64,000 bases of DNA from assembly GCF_020866905.1 (NCBI RefSeq), contig NZ_JAIVCC010000013.1, forward strand, positions 124,001 to 188,000. Direction: 5' to 3'. Position numbers and translations under genes: made by a program. The notes under the pieces were generated by a model. That model was not told the DNA's origin. It saw only the letters and a program-made list of their open reading frames with translations, and made no database searches. Origin of the DNA: Salinimicrobium sediminilitoris. Its GTDB lineage: Bacteria > Bacteroidota > Bacteroidia > Flavobacteriales > Flavobacteriaceae. This document shows positions 23,208 through 32,567 of this stretch, piece after piece; position 1 is the first letter of the stretch, and the number at the start of each line of letters is the position of its first letter.

Positions 23208-26200
23208 ATGAAAACTAAATTACTTGATGCGAATGATCGCAAAAAACGGATAGCTCCGTTCTATTTAAAATTATTTTTACTCCTGTTCTGTATTAATAGT
23301 TATGCTCTTGAAAATAATGTTTCTTTTCAGGCAGCCACAATAACAATTGAAAAGGATCAAAGTATGACTGTAGAAGAAACCTTTGACCTTATTCAGCAAC
23401 AAACCGATTACAGCTTTGTATTTCCGGCTAATGCTTTTGCAAAAGCTCCCAAAGTGACTGTGCAAAAAGGTGAAATTTTTCTGAAAGATCTTCTTCAAAA
23501 AAGTCTGGCCAATACGGGTTACACTTATGAAATTACCGAAAAACGGGCTATTCTGCTCAAAGAAAAAACCAACGGGACTCCTGTTTTCAAGAAGGAAGTT
23601 CAGCAAAATGTGTCTGGTACGGTGACAGATGAAAAAGGTATGCCCTTGCCGGGAGTAAATGTTTACCTGGAAGGTACAACAACCGGAACCCAAACAGATT
23701 TTGATGGGAACTATTCTTTAGAAGTAAGGCCCAAAGATATACTGGTGTTCCAGTTTTTAGGGTTTACAACGCAAAAAGTCACAGTAGGTGATCAAGAAGT
23801 GCTTAATGTAGTTTTAAAAGAAGAACTGGAAGGTCTTGATGAGGTCGTGGTAGTAGGATATGGTACGCAAAAGAAAAGCGATGTGACCGGAGCCATTAGC
23901 ACCGTTAAAAGCGAGGAGCTAAACAAGGTGGTTTCTACAAATCCACTGGACGGAATGCAGGGGCGTGTGTCGGGAGTTAATGTGACTAATTCCTCAGGTA
24001 GCCCCGGCGCAGCACCTGAAGTTTCAATTAGAGGCTTTGGTACATTTGGTAATAATGAGCCATTGTACATTGTAGATGGCGTGCAGGCCGATCCTTATTT
24101 CATTGACAGTAATAATATTGAGTCTATAGAAATTTTAAAGGATGCAGCTTCGGGAGCAATTTATGGTACCCGGGCAGCTAACGGGGTGGTAATAATCACC
24201 ACCAAAAAAGGAACAAAGGGTCTGCCGCAGGTAGATATAGAATCCTCCTACAGCCTTAATTCTCCCCGGGAAGAGATGAATCTTCTCAATGCTTCAGAAT
24301 ATGTAGAGGTACATAGACAAATGTATGAAAATGCAGGAATGGAACTACCGGGATACGTGCAGAATCCCCCAAATGTCGATACAGACTGGATTGATCAGAC
24401 TCATAGAGACGGCTATCTGCTCAATAATAATGTGCGGGTAAGTGGCGGAGCTGAAAATGTAACTTATAGCATCGCCGGCAACATGGCCGAAGAAGAAGGG
24501 GTACTATTAGGATCTCAGTTTACTAAAAAAGGAATTTCTTCAAATCTAAACCTTACCAAAGGCAAATTAAAGCTTAGCACCAGTCTTAATTATAACGAGA
24601 CTTATAAAGAAGATAATAAGTTCTCTATTAGGGAAACCTATTTTATTTCTCCGCTTATACCGGTTTTTGATGAGAGTAAAGAATCAGGTTTTGGGTACAG
24701 AAACGGCGACATCCCCGATCATAGAAATCCTATTGGAGAAGATAACTTTATTGATGGCCATACCCGTCTTAAATATTTCCTGGGGAGCGCCAATATTTCT
24801 TATGAAGTAATTGACGGATTAACAGCCAGAGCCGGTTATTCGCTCTCAAATTTACAGGATTACACTTACGAATTCCACCAGCCGTTTAGGGTAAGGGATG
24901 TACAGGATATTGCGCAGCGGGAATTCGCTTTTATTTCTGAATACAACTCCACCTCCAGAAGGTTGAATCAGGAATATACGTTGCATTATAATTTTGAACT
25001 TGCCCAACACAATTTTGATCTTCTAGCTGGATATCAGCGAATAGCGGAGCCTCTAAAATGGACTTATGCACAGGCAGAAGGTTACAAATCTGATGAGAAT
25101 GGTAATAAAATTCCTGCTATCATCCTTGACCCAAGCTTTAATACTTTAGATGCATTTAGCGACGGGACCTATTCCGCAAGCGGCACAAATGCTACCTATA
25201 CGTTGGCGTCGCAATTTGGTCGTCTTAATTATTCATTTATGGATAGATATCTCTTACAGGCAACCCTTCGTCGGGACGGCAGCTCTAAATTTGGGGAAAA
25301 CAATAAGTATGGCTATTTTCCATCTTTTGCCCTTGGCTGGAAGATTACAGATGAAGCTTTTATGCAGGAGCAGGAAATTTTTGATTTCCTAAAACTGAGA
25401 TACAGCTGGGGTCAGGCAGGGAATGATAGTGCTTTAGGGTATTATGACTACATCCCTCTTATTTCACAAGGGAAAAGCTACTATGACGGCGGTTATGTAT
25501 TTGGAATGCCACAAACCTCCTATATTGGAAGTATTGCAAGAGATCTGGAGAATCCCGATCTTAAGTGGGAAACTAATACTTCCTCTAATTTCGGTTTGGA
25601 TTTTCGCTCCCTCCAAAATAGATTAACCGGTTCAGTGAATTATTACAAGAGCACCACCGAGGATCTATTAATTATCAGGGAAGTACCACCTTCGGCCGGG
25701 GTAAATAATCCTGTCGTGAATGTGGGCGAATTTGAAAATAAAGGTTTTGAATTTGAAATGCAGTACCGCAACAATGATCATGCGGTAAATTATTCGGCTG
25801 CTGCGACTTTTACTACTATTAATAGCGAGGTGACCAGGTTAAGCAATGAAGACCAGGTACTTTACGGCGTTGGCTTACTGTTTGGTTCAGATCATTTTGT
25901 AAATCAAACCAAAATAGGTTTTGAACCCGGAGCTTTCTTTCTTCCGGTAGCCGACGGTATCTTTCAGAATGAAGCCGATGTGGCTGCTCATAGTGTTAAT
26001 GGGAATCTAATTCAACCCAATGCAGCACCAGGAGATATTCGCTTTGTAGATCAAAACAACGATGGGGTAATCAATGAGCAAGACGAAATTTATGCGGGAA
26101 CTGCAATTCCCAAATATGAGTACAGTTTAAACCTGTCTGCAGATTATGCAGGATTTGATTTTACAGTATTCTTCCAGGGTGCAGGTGGGAACAAAATCTA

Positions 26201-26600
26201 TAATGGAAATGATTTTAGATTATTAAGTCTGGACACAGGAAGAAACTTTCGTTCAGAAAGTCTTAATGCCTGGACGCCAACAAATACCAATACCGATATT
26301 CCACGGGCTGTATTGAATGATCCAAATCGAAATAACCGTGCTTCAACAAGATTTTTGGAAGATGGAGATTATTTGCGGGTAAAGACAATTCAATTAGGAT
26401 ATAGCTTACCCGAAGCCCGACTTGAAAACCTATTTATCGATAACTTAAGATTGTTTGTGACTGCACAAAATTATTTCACGTTTACCAGTTATTCAGGCCT
26501 TGATCCTGAGGTGGGGGGAGCTATACTTTCAAGAGGAATAGACAGCAATCTTTATCCAAAATACAAATCTTTGATTGGCGGAATTCAGCTTAAATTTTAA
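23208..26600 (+). CDS. SusC-type TonB-dependent receptor with STN signalling domain
   Basis: 1130 residues. After a signal peptide (about 15-38), an STN domain (about 45-115; LIQQQTDYSFVFPANAF) interacts with FecR. It is followed by a carboxypeptidase-regulatory-like beta domain (VSGTVTDEKGMPLPGVNVYL), the plug (DEVVVVGYGTQKKSDVTGAI; IRGFGTFGNNEPLYIVDG) and a 22-strand type outer-membrane barrel ending in KF. It imports a glycan oligomer bound by the SusD partner 17 bp downstream. STN plus the adjacent FecR and ECF genes mean that expression responds to the ligand. The ligand is unknown; the divergent beta-galactosidase and GH63-like enzyme suggest a galactose- and glucose- or mannose-containing oligosaccharide. 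Confidence 0.95.
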   Translation: MKTKLLDANDRKKRIAPFYLKLFLLLFCINSYALENNVSFQAATITIEKDQSMTVEETFDLIQQQTDYSFVFPANAFAKAPKVTVQKGEIFLKDLLQKSLANTGYTYEITEKRAILLKEKTNGTPVFKKEVQQNVSGTVTDEKGMPLPGVNVYLEGTTTGTQTDFDGNYSLEVRPKDILVFQFLGFTTQKVTVGDQEVLNVVLKEELEGLDEVVVVGYGTQKKSDVTGAISTVKSEELNKVVSTNPLDGMQGRVSGVNVTNSSGSPGAAPEVSIRGFGTFGNNEPLYIVDGVQADPYFIDSNNIESIEILKDAASGAIYGTRAANGVVIITTKKGTKGLPQVDIESSYSLNSPREEMNLLNASEYVEVHRQMYENAGMELPGYVQNPPNVDTDWIDQTHRDGYLLNNNVRVSGGAENVTYSIAGNMAEEEGVLLGSQFTKKGISSNLNLTKGKLKLSTSLNYNETYKEDNKFSIRETYFISPLIPVFDESKESGFGYRNGDIPDHRNPIGEDNFIDGHTRLKYFLGSANISYEVIDGLTARAGYSLSNLQDYTYEFHQPFRVRDVQDIAQREFAFISEYNSTSRRLNQEYTLHYNFELAQHNFDLLAGYQRIAEPLKWTYAQAEGYKSDENGNKIPAIILDPSFNTLDAFSDGTYSASGTNATYTLASQFGRLNYSFMDRYLLQATLRRDGSSKFGENNKYGYFPSFALGWKITDEAFMQEQEIFDFLKLRYSWGQAGNDSALGYYDYIPLISQGKSYYDGGYVFGMPQTSYIGSIARDLENPDLKWETNTSSNFGLDFRSLQNRLTGSVNYYKSTTEDLLIIREVPPSAGVNNPVVNVGEFENKGFEFEMQYRNNDHAVNYSAAATFTTINSEVTRLSNEDQVLYGVGLLFGSDHFVNQTKIGFEPGAFFLPVADGIFQNEADVAAHSVNGNLIQPNAAPGDIRFVDQNNDGVINEQDEIYAGTAIPKYEYSLNLSADYAGFDFTVFFQGAGGNKIYNGNDFRLLSLDTGRNFRSESLNAWTPTNTNTDIPRAVLNDPNRNNRASTRFLEDGDYLRVKTIQLGYSLPEARLENLFIDNLRLFVTAQNYFTFTSYSGLDPEVGGAILSRGIDSNLYPKYKSLIGGIQLKF

Positions 26601-26617
26601 TTTAAAAATTTTAGAAA

Positions 26618-28162
26618 ATGAAGAAACTAATAAAATTTACAATACTTCCATTATTGGTGCTAACAGTACTCTCCTGTTCGGAAGAAGAATTTTTAGATGA
26701 AAAATCTCCGGATCAGTTAACCTCGCAGAATTTCTGGAGGAACGCCGATGATGCCCGGTCTGGTCTGGTAGCCGCATATTCAGAACTGGAGGCACGAAGC
26801 GATTTTTGGAACGGCTGGCAGGAAGGTCGTCCAATAGTCGACTATTTTCGCTCAGATTATGCCTTACCGGGTCCCGATGCCTCTAACTACTCCCATTGGA
26901 TGTCAATATTTAATTTTAATTATACCGATGGTCATATCTTTTTGGACGTGCTATGGGAAACTAATTATAAAGGAATAAATTTTGCTAACCAGGTAATTGC
27001 TAACGTTGGTAAGATGACGGCAGAGCAAATTTCTGAAGCTGAAAAAGAGAGGATAATTGGAGAAGCCACCTTTTTGCGGGCCTACTATCATTTTAGACTG
27101 CTTACCTTATATGAGCAAATCATTACCCGTACAGAAACCATAACCAATGAAAATATAAACAAACCTTTAAGTACACGTAGTGAAACCTGGGAGCTTATCC
27201 TTAGCGATTTTGAAACTGCTTCGGAAATGTTGGCGTTCGAAGTTTCTGCTGAAAATCTTGGACATGCGAATAAAGGTGCAGCCTTGAGTTATCTTGGAAA
27301 AGCCTATTTATTCAAGGCTGGTGATGAGAGCTCTTCTGAAGCCGGAGATTATGAAAATGCAGCTGCCGCTTTTCAACAGGTGATAGACAGTGGGATTTAC
27401 GACCTGGAACCAGACTTTGGAAGCCTCTTTAATGGGGAAAACGAAAACAACCAGGAAAGCATCTTTGAACTTCAGTTTAAAAGCGCCGATGCCAGTTCCA
27501 ATAATTATACCCGCCTACATGCCTTTGTTGCAGACTGGGCAATAGGAGGCTGGGGAGGAATTGAAGCCAATTATGCCCTTGTAGAGGAGATGAAACAGGA
27601 AGGAAAGATTGCAGAAAATGACCTTTACGATAATCGCCTGTATGCTACGTTATATTTTGATGATCCTTATTTTAATGATGCCGCAACTAATAGAATGGAA
27701 GGAAGTACCTGGGATCAATTAATAGCAGAAACATATGGTTCCGCCGATGCCAAAGACAATAGTGCTTATTTTAGAAAATGGTTGCCGGTTTATGTGTATA
27801 ATAATGGTTATGTGGGTGTAAACGTAGTATTAATGCGTTATGCAGATGTACTGCTTATGCAGGCAGAAGCTTTAAATGAACTTGGAAAATCTTCTGAAGC
27901 AATGACACTAATTAATGAAGTTCGTTCGGTTCACGGCAATATGCCCGCCCTTAACCTTAGCGGCCAGGAAGAAATATTTCAGCAAATAATCCATGAACGC
28001 ACTATGGAACTAACACTTGAATCTACCAGGTTTTACGATCTGCGTCGATGGGATTTATTAGAAACAGAGATGCACGAAAAAGGCAGAACTAATTTTAATG
28101 CAGATGAGCATGCTTATTTTCCTGTTCCCCTTTCAGAAAAACAGACTAATACTGCAATTTGA
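26618..28162 (+). CDS. SusD/RagB-type glycan-binding lipoprotein
   Basis: 514 residues with a lipoprotein signal (LTVLSCSEEEF, lipid-modified Cys about residue 20), displayed at the cell surface as lid of the SusC barrel. TPR-like helices with RIIGEATFLRAYYHFRLL and the C-terminal SusD region with MRYADVLLMQAEALNELG and FYDLRRWDLLE are clear. The C-terminus ends rather abruptly after YFPVPLSEKQTN but still contains the usual Pro-rich end motif. It forms a bicistronic unit with the SusC gene 17 bp upstream and is followed by a terminator. Confidence 0.95.
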   Translation: MKKLIKFTILPLLVLTVLSCSEEEFLDEKSPDQLTSQNFWRNADDARSGLVAAYSELEARSDFWNGWQEGRPIVDYFRSDYALPGPDASNYSHWMSIFNFNYTDGHIFLDVLWETNYKGINFANQVIANVGKMTAEQISEAEKERIIGEATFLRAYYHFRLLTLYEQIITRTETITNENINKPLSTRSETWELILSDFETASEMLAFEVSAENLGHANKGAALSYLGKAYLFKAGDESSSEAGDYENAAAAFQQVIDSGIYDLEPDFGSLFNGENENNQESIFELQFKSADASSNNYTRLHAFVADWAIGGWGGIEANYALVEEMKQEGKIAENDLYDNRLYATLYFDDPYFNDAATNRMEGSTWDQLIAETYGSADAKDNSAYFRKWLPVYVYNNGYVGVNVVLMRYADVLLMQAEALNELGKSSEAMTLINEVRSVHGNMPALNLSGQEEIFQQIIHERTMELTLESTRFYDLRRWDLLETEMHEKGRTNFNADEHAYFPVPLSEKQTNTAI

Positions 28163-28183
28163 TAATAACCGAAGTTTTGTCCT

Positions 28184-28222
28184 AAAAGCCTGCATCCTGA
28201 AGTTGCAGGCTTTTATTTTTTT
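28184..28222 (+). terminator. Rho-independent terminator after susD
   Basis: AAAAGCCTGCA pairs with TGCAGGCTTTT around an 8-9 base loop, followed by a T-rich run, 22 bp after the SusD stop. Confidence 0.85.
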
Positions 28223-28325
28223 CCACAACGAATTTATTAAGCGTAAAGAGGCTAATTTTTTCTTCTGGGAAGGTGAGATCATTCTTCCAGGTCTGAAAAG
28301 AAATAGCTGTACCCAAATTTGGAAA

Positions 28326-28385
28326 GGTAGTGGGCCAGGTAGTGGGCATAGTAATGGGCTCGGTACTGGACATAGTAGTGGGGCA
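28326..28385. repeat. Five 12-bp tandem repeats
   Basis: Units read GGTAGTGGGCCA, GGTAGTGGGCAT, AGTAATGGGCTC, GGTACTGGACAT and AGTAGTGGGGCA. The period is exactly 12, so the repeat stays in frame on either strand. On the minus strand it lies in an ORF (28182-28460) that begins like a signal peptide and would give a Pro/Thr-rich segment. That ORF overlaps the susD terminator, so I do not call it as a gene. Confidence 0.6.
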
Positions 28386-28472
28386 CGATAAGGGACCAGT
28401 TGAATAATTTATAAAAACAGTTAAAACGATAGAGCAAAAAATTATTTTTATTTTTCCCACCCTACCTTTTCT

Positions 28473-29246
28473 TTATGGTTTCAATTTTTTCCGTCTTACA
28501 AAAAGAAAAAGAGGTAAAATAGCGTCAATTAACTGAAGTCGGTATCCTCCATTGTGATAAACCACCTCATTGTTCATATCATTGTACTTGAGACATTTTA
28601 CAGCCATTTCTTTGTTTAAAGTTTTGTCTCCGAAGTTCTTTTTCACCTCCAGTAATTTTTCCTTTTCTGCAGCTTGTTTTAATCTACTGGCTGTTGATAC
28701 TGAAATATTAAAAAGAATTGCAGCTCCATAGACAGATACCGGGGCAGTTTGAGACATTCGCAACAATGAGCCAGGTTGAAAATTATAGGTACCGCCTTTT
28801 ACCAGTACGCTTTTCTTCCTCCTCAATTTTCTATGAAAGTCCTTATGGAGAAATCCAAAAATGACTGCCCCTATAACTGCTTTTAATTTCCGGTAGCTCG
28901 TAAAATTTACCGGAATTGCCCAACGTCCTTTCCATTCATTTTCTTCTCTTATTCGATCAAGAGATTTTAGGATAAAATATCCGGTTCTTGAATTATAGTA
29001 AATCCAGCTTTTATCCAGCAAAAAGTCGAAATAGGAAATGAAGGTTTTTCTGGACTTGATCTTTTCAACCATGAGAATAAATTCCATCTCATTCCTGGAC
29101 AATCTGGTTTTTCCGGAAGGAAACATCAGTTTAAGGAGAAGAAAGAGCCGGAGCTTCTTTTGATATCCTTTTTTCTGAGCATCAATTAGGAGTTCCACAG
29201 GCACATTTACTTGCCTTTGCTCAAGAAGAATGGTGGAAAGAGTCAT
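28473..29246 (-). CDS. Hypothetical protein of mobile-element type
   Basis: 257 residues, basic, no certain domain. The region SVYGAAILFNISVSTASRLK near 180-200 resembles a helix-turn-helix, and the protein as a whole looks like a winged-helix replication or control protein. Its ATG overlaps the stop of the HTH_17 gene by one base (TAATG), so the two are co-translated. Such pairs occur in small Bacteroidota mobile elements; no integrase or transposase adjoins, so this may be a remnant. Confidence 0.5.
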   Translation of the reverse strand: MTLSTILLEQRQVNVPVELLIDAQKKGYQKKLRLFLLLKLMFPSGKTRLSRNEMEFILMVEKIKSRKTFISYFDFLLDKSWIYYNSRTGYFILKSLDRIREENEWKGRWAIPVNFTSYRKLKAVIGAVIFGFLHKDFHRKLRRKKSVLVKGGTYNFQPGSLLRMSQTAPVSVYGAAILFNISVSTASRLKQAAEKEKLLEVKKNFGDKTLNKEMAVKCLKYNDMNNEVVYHNGGYRLQLIDAILPLFLFVRRKKLKP

Positions 29247-29614
29247 TACTTTCTACTGCGGTTAAGAAGCTTTTCTACATCCTCCAATCGATAGAATATC
29301 TTCCCCTTTACCTGGGAATATTTAATGAGACCTTCATCTCTCCAGTTTTGAGCTGTTCTTGCAGATATCTTGAACAATTGAATGAAATCTGCATTATCCA
29401 AAATGAGCATTTTAGTGGTATAGATTCCCTTTTCCCGAAAAACTCTAAGAAGAGCATCTAATTTATCTTCGACGGATTCCATACGATCTACAAAGGGATG
29501 ATGAGGCTCTGGAGATCGAACATTTTTAGAAGAAGGGTTGGAAATTTCCAGTTTAATTTGCTTTAGGTGCTGTGCGATACCTTGAGAGGGTTTCCATTGT
29601 TTTTCGTCTGACAT
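29246..29614 (-). CDS. HTH_17 DNA-binding protein
   Basis: 122 residues. A variable N-terminal half is followed by a MerR-like winged helix: NADFIQLFKISARTAQNWRD, then the wing GLIKYSQVKGKIFYRLEDVE. This is the excisionase/regulator type seen in Bacteroidota mobile elements and resembles in layout the protein at 4232-4513. It is the first gene of a two-gene unit. Confidence 0.7.
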   Translation of the reverse strand: MSDEKQWKPSQGIAQHLKQIKLEISNPSSKNVRSPEPHHPFVDRMESVEDKLDALLRVFREKGIYTTKMLILDNADFIQLFKISARTAQNWRDEGLIKYSQVKGKIFYRLEDVEKLLNRSRK

Positions 29615-29848
29615 TTTGATGAAGTTTTGGTTACTTCACCAAATTATAAGAGAGAAAAAAGAACAAAGTTCTCTTTTCATGAGTTTAACTATAAAAGGTA
29701 GTACATTTTCAGAAATCAGCAGCAAAAAATCAAGAATTATGAAAAATCATTAAATCGGAAAAATTCAACTGATTTAAGCTATCACCTAATAATTAATAAC
29801 GCACAAAACTATTAGCAACTGCTGGAAGTAACAGTGTCTAAACTGCCT

Positions 29849-31540
29849 CTAAGCTTCGCAACTGGAACAGGTTACCATTTCTGTTATAAACTCCTTGGAA
29901 ACGCTTTGACTTCTCTGGTAGTATAGGGTTTTCACTTCCAATTTCCAGGCTTCAATTATTAATCGATTCACCTCTTTTACCGGTAGATTTGATGGAATAT
30001 TCAGGTTTAAACTTTGCGCCTGATCAATAAATCTTTGCCGGACCGATGCCTGCTGAATGATTTCCAACTGACTAATCTCTTTAAATGTTTTAAAAACAGC
30101 TTTTTCTAATGCCGATAGTTGATTTAGCTGCTGTACACTTCCATGATTGAGCATAATATTTCGCCAAGTATCCTCGGTATCCATGCCTTTTTCGATCAAT
30201 AGCTTCTTTAAATATTTATTCTTCCGCATAAAATTACCTTTAGCTAGTCCGGCTTTATAGTAATTACTGCTGAAGGGTTCAATACCAGGGGAAGTTTGTC
30301 CCAGAATGGCTGAAGAGGAAGTCGTTGGGGCTATCGCCATCAAAGTAGTATTACGCTGCCCGTAACCTTTAAGCATTTCTGGTTCCCCGTAAATCTGAGC
30401 CAGTTCTTTGGAAGCTTTTAGTGCTTTATTGCTAATATCTTGGAAGATGTTGTTCGTAAGTCCTTTGGCCTGAAGCCCTTCAAATGGAACCATAATTTTT
30501 TGAAGATAAGAATGCCACCCCATAACCCCCAGTCCCAATGCCCGGTGGCGTTTTGCAAATCGGTTTGCGGGCGTCAGGTAATAATTCTCTTCAGTCTTGA
30601 CAATAAATTCCTGTAGTACCGCATCCAGAAAATAAATAGCAAGTTTTACGGCTTCGGTATCTTTCCACTCGTCATACAGCTCTAAATTCATAGAGGAAAG
30701 ACAGCAAATAAAGGATTCTTCTTTAGAAGAAGGTAATGCAATTTCCGAACATAGATTGCTGGAGTGAATGGGAAGATTCTTGTCTTTATAGACCTGCGGC
30801 TTGTGCCGGTTGATGTTATCTGTAAAGAAAATATAAGGTAATCCTTTTTGCTGCCGGCTCTCCAAAACCTTAGCCCAAATTTCCCTTTTATCCTGATCTC
30901 CATCTATCATTTCCTGCATCCAGTAGTCGGGCACACATACCCCGGTAAATAAATTCTGTATAGGGCTGCCAATATTTTTGATCTCAAGGAATTCCTTAAT
31001 ATCTGCATGATCAATGTCCAGGTAAGCAGCAAAGGCTCCCCTTCGCACCCCACCCTGGGAAATAGTATCCATAGCTGCGTCAAACAGTTTCATGAAACTG
31101 GTGGCACCGCTACTTTTCCCATTATCGGTTACCGCTGTGCCGCGCCCGCGGAGTTCCCCGAAGTATCCCGAAGTTCCCCCACCAATCTTGGTTTGCATGA
31201 TCACCTCCCCTAATTTGTGCGTAATCCCCTCTATATTATCGGGGACATAAATATTAAAGCAGGAAATAGGCAATCCTCTTTCAGTCCCCATATTTGCCCA
31301 GATTGGAGAACTAAGGCTCATCCACCCACGTTCAATCATTTCAATGAAGGCTCCTGCCATTTCGGGTTTATACAACCTTTTTGCAGCGGCATTGGCTATT
31401 CTTTCAATGGCAGATTTTGTTGTTTCACCTTTTAGAAGATAACCCCGATTAAGGATCTGCTGGCTTTCTTCATTTAGCCACCATAATCTCTCATTTTGTG
31501 TTCCTGAATTCAATTTTTCATTCTGAAGCTGTACGGACAT
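29849..31540 (-). CDS. nrdA: Ribonucleoside-diphosphate reductase, catalytic subunit, without ATP-cone
   Basis: 563 residues, much shorter than ordinary class I NrdA (about 750-800). It begins directly with the catalytic domain; there is no N-terminal ATP-cone. Active-site features are intact: Cys94 in LPISCFNIY, the finger loop NLCSE (Asn262, Cys264, Glu266), LYYQRSQS with the radical-transfer tyrosine pair, and the C-terminal redox pair Cys558/Cys561 in TCSSCEA. It reduces ribonucleoside diphosphates to deoxy forms with the tyrosyl or metal radical supplied by NrdB. nrdB lies 52 bp upstream in the same direction. Flavobacterial NrdAs of this short class are known with the ATP-cone moved to NrdB, but the partner here lacks it as well. 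Confidence 0.9.
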   Translation of the reverse strand: MSVQLQNEKLNSGTQNERLWWLNEESQQILNRGYLLKGETTKSAIERIANAAAKRLYKPEMAGAFIEMIERGWMSLSSPIWANMGTERGLPISCFNIYVPDNIEGITHKLGEVIMQTKIGGGTSGYFGELRGRGTAVTDNGKSSGATSFMKLFDAAMDTISQGGVRRGAFAAYLDIDHADIKEFLEIKNIGSPIQNLFTGVCVPDYWMQEMIDGDQDKREIWAKVLESRQQKGLPYIFFTDNINRHKPQVYKDKNLPIHSSNLCSEIALPSSKEESFICCLSSMNLELYDEWKDTEAVKLAIYFLDAVLQEFIVKTEENYYLTPANRFAKRHRALGLGVMGWHSYLQKIMVPFEGLQAKGLTNNIFQDISNKALKASKELAQIYGEPEMLKGYGQRNTTLMAIAPTTSSSAILGQTSPGIEPFSSNYYKAGLAKGNFMRKNKYLKKLLIEKGMDTEDTWRNIMLNHGSVQQLNQLSALEKAVFKTFKEISQLEIIQQASVRQRFIDQAQSLNLNIPSNLPVKEVNRLIIEAWKLEVKTLYYQRSQSVSKEFITEMVTCSSCEA

Positions 31541-31592
31541 AGTTTGTTGAATTTATTTTCAGCTTTTAGATTCAGCTGAAGAAATGGGGTTA

Positions 31593-32567
31593 TTAGAACA
31601 AATCGTTGGCGGTAATACTTTTATCGTGCTTTGTGTAGTCCACTGGCCTTTTAGCAAAGAAGTCATCCAGGCTGTTGGCAAAGATTTCCTCTTCAAACCA
31701 CAACAGTGGCTGGACTCCACGGGTGACATCCAGGTAGAGTTTTTCCATTCCAATTTTTTCAAGGCTGTCATCTATCCTGAATTTCATGAAGGTGAGCAGG
31801 TCTTTTTTGCTTAGGTTTTCGATCTCTCCATCCTGAAAGATCCAGTCCAGGATCTCTGCTTCTACTTTCATTGAATTGTTTACAATCTTCCTAATCTCTT
31901 CTCTGCTGCTCTCGTCGAAGAAATCTGGAAATTCTTCTTTGATCTTATTAACAATATAAATTCCTGCGTTGGCATGTACCTGCTCATCCACAGATGTCCA
32001 TGCAATAATGTTGCTTACATTCTTCATCACCCCATTGAACCTAGAAAAAGAAAGAATGATTGCAAATTGACTGAAAAGAGAGACATTTTCAATAAGAATT
32101 GAAAACAAGATTAGAGAAGTCACATATTTCTTTTTATCATCAGATTTTGTATGGGCAAGAGCTTCAGAAAGATATTTAATACGTTTTTTTATAACCGGGG
32201 TTTCGATTAAGGTCTGGAATTCGTTGTTATAGCCAAGTACTTCAAGCAATCGGGAATAAGCTTCAGAATGCCGGAATTCACACTCGGCAAATGTGCTTCC
32301 AAGTCCGTTAAACTCGGGTTTAGGAAGGTGGGAATAAAGATCCCCCCAAAAGGACTTTACAGCGACTTCAATTTGTGCAATAGCGAGTAGACTACGTTTT
32401 ACTACCTGCTTCTCATTAGGGGAAAGGTGCGAATGAAAATCCTGAACATCGGCAGTAAAATCAACTTCCGAATGAACCCAGAAGGATTTATTAATAGCCT
32501 CAGTAAAACTTAAAATTTCGGGGTATTCGAAGGGTTTGTAATTAATCCTTTTGTCAAAAATGCTCAT
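31593..32567 (-). CDS. nrdB: Ribonucleoside-diphosphate reductase, radical-generating subunit
   Basis: 324 residues from the ATG at 32567 (MSIFDKRINYKPFEYPEI); a longer TTG-started frame adds 31 residues without family resemblance. The ferritin-like fold shows metal-ligand helices: AIAQIEVAVKSFW, AECEFRHSEAYSRLL (Glu, His and the likely radical Tyr region), LIENVSLFSQF and SVDEQVHAN. There is no N-terminal ATP-cone, unlike the cone-bearing NrdB described from Leeuwenhoekiella. It forms an operon with nrdA. Confidence 0.9.
   Translation of the reverse strand: MSIFDKRINYKPFEYPEILSFTEAINKSFWVHSEVDFTADVQDFHSHLSPNEKQVVKRSLLAIAQIEVAVKSFWGDLYSHLPKPEFNGLGSTFAECEFRHSEAYSRLLEVLGYNNEFQTLIETPVIKKRIKYLSEALAHTKSDDKKKYVTSLILFSILIENVSLFSQFAIILSFSRFNGVMKNVSNIIAWTSVDEQVHANAGIYIVNKIKEEFPDFFDESSREEIRKIVNNSMKVEAEILDWIFQDGEIENLSKKDLLTFMKFRIDDSLEKIGMEKLYLDVTRGVQPLLWFEEEIFANSLDDFFAKRPVDYTKHDKSITANDLF

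Noticed and set aside
28182-28460. 92-codon minus-strand ORF with signal-like start
   Set aside because: It overlaps the susD terminator and consists mainly of the 12-bp tandem repeat; no independent support, so it is described under the repeat only.
29246-29614. NrdR-like regulator for nrdBA
   Set aside because: The protein has an HTH_17 winged helix, not the zinc ribbon and ATP-cone of NrdR.
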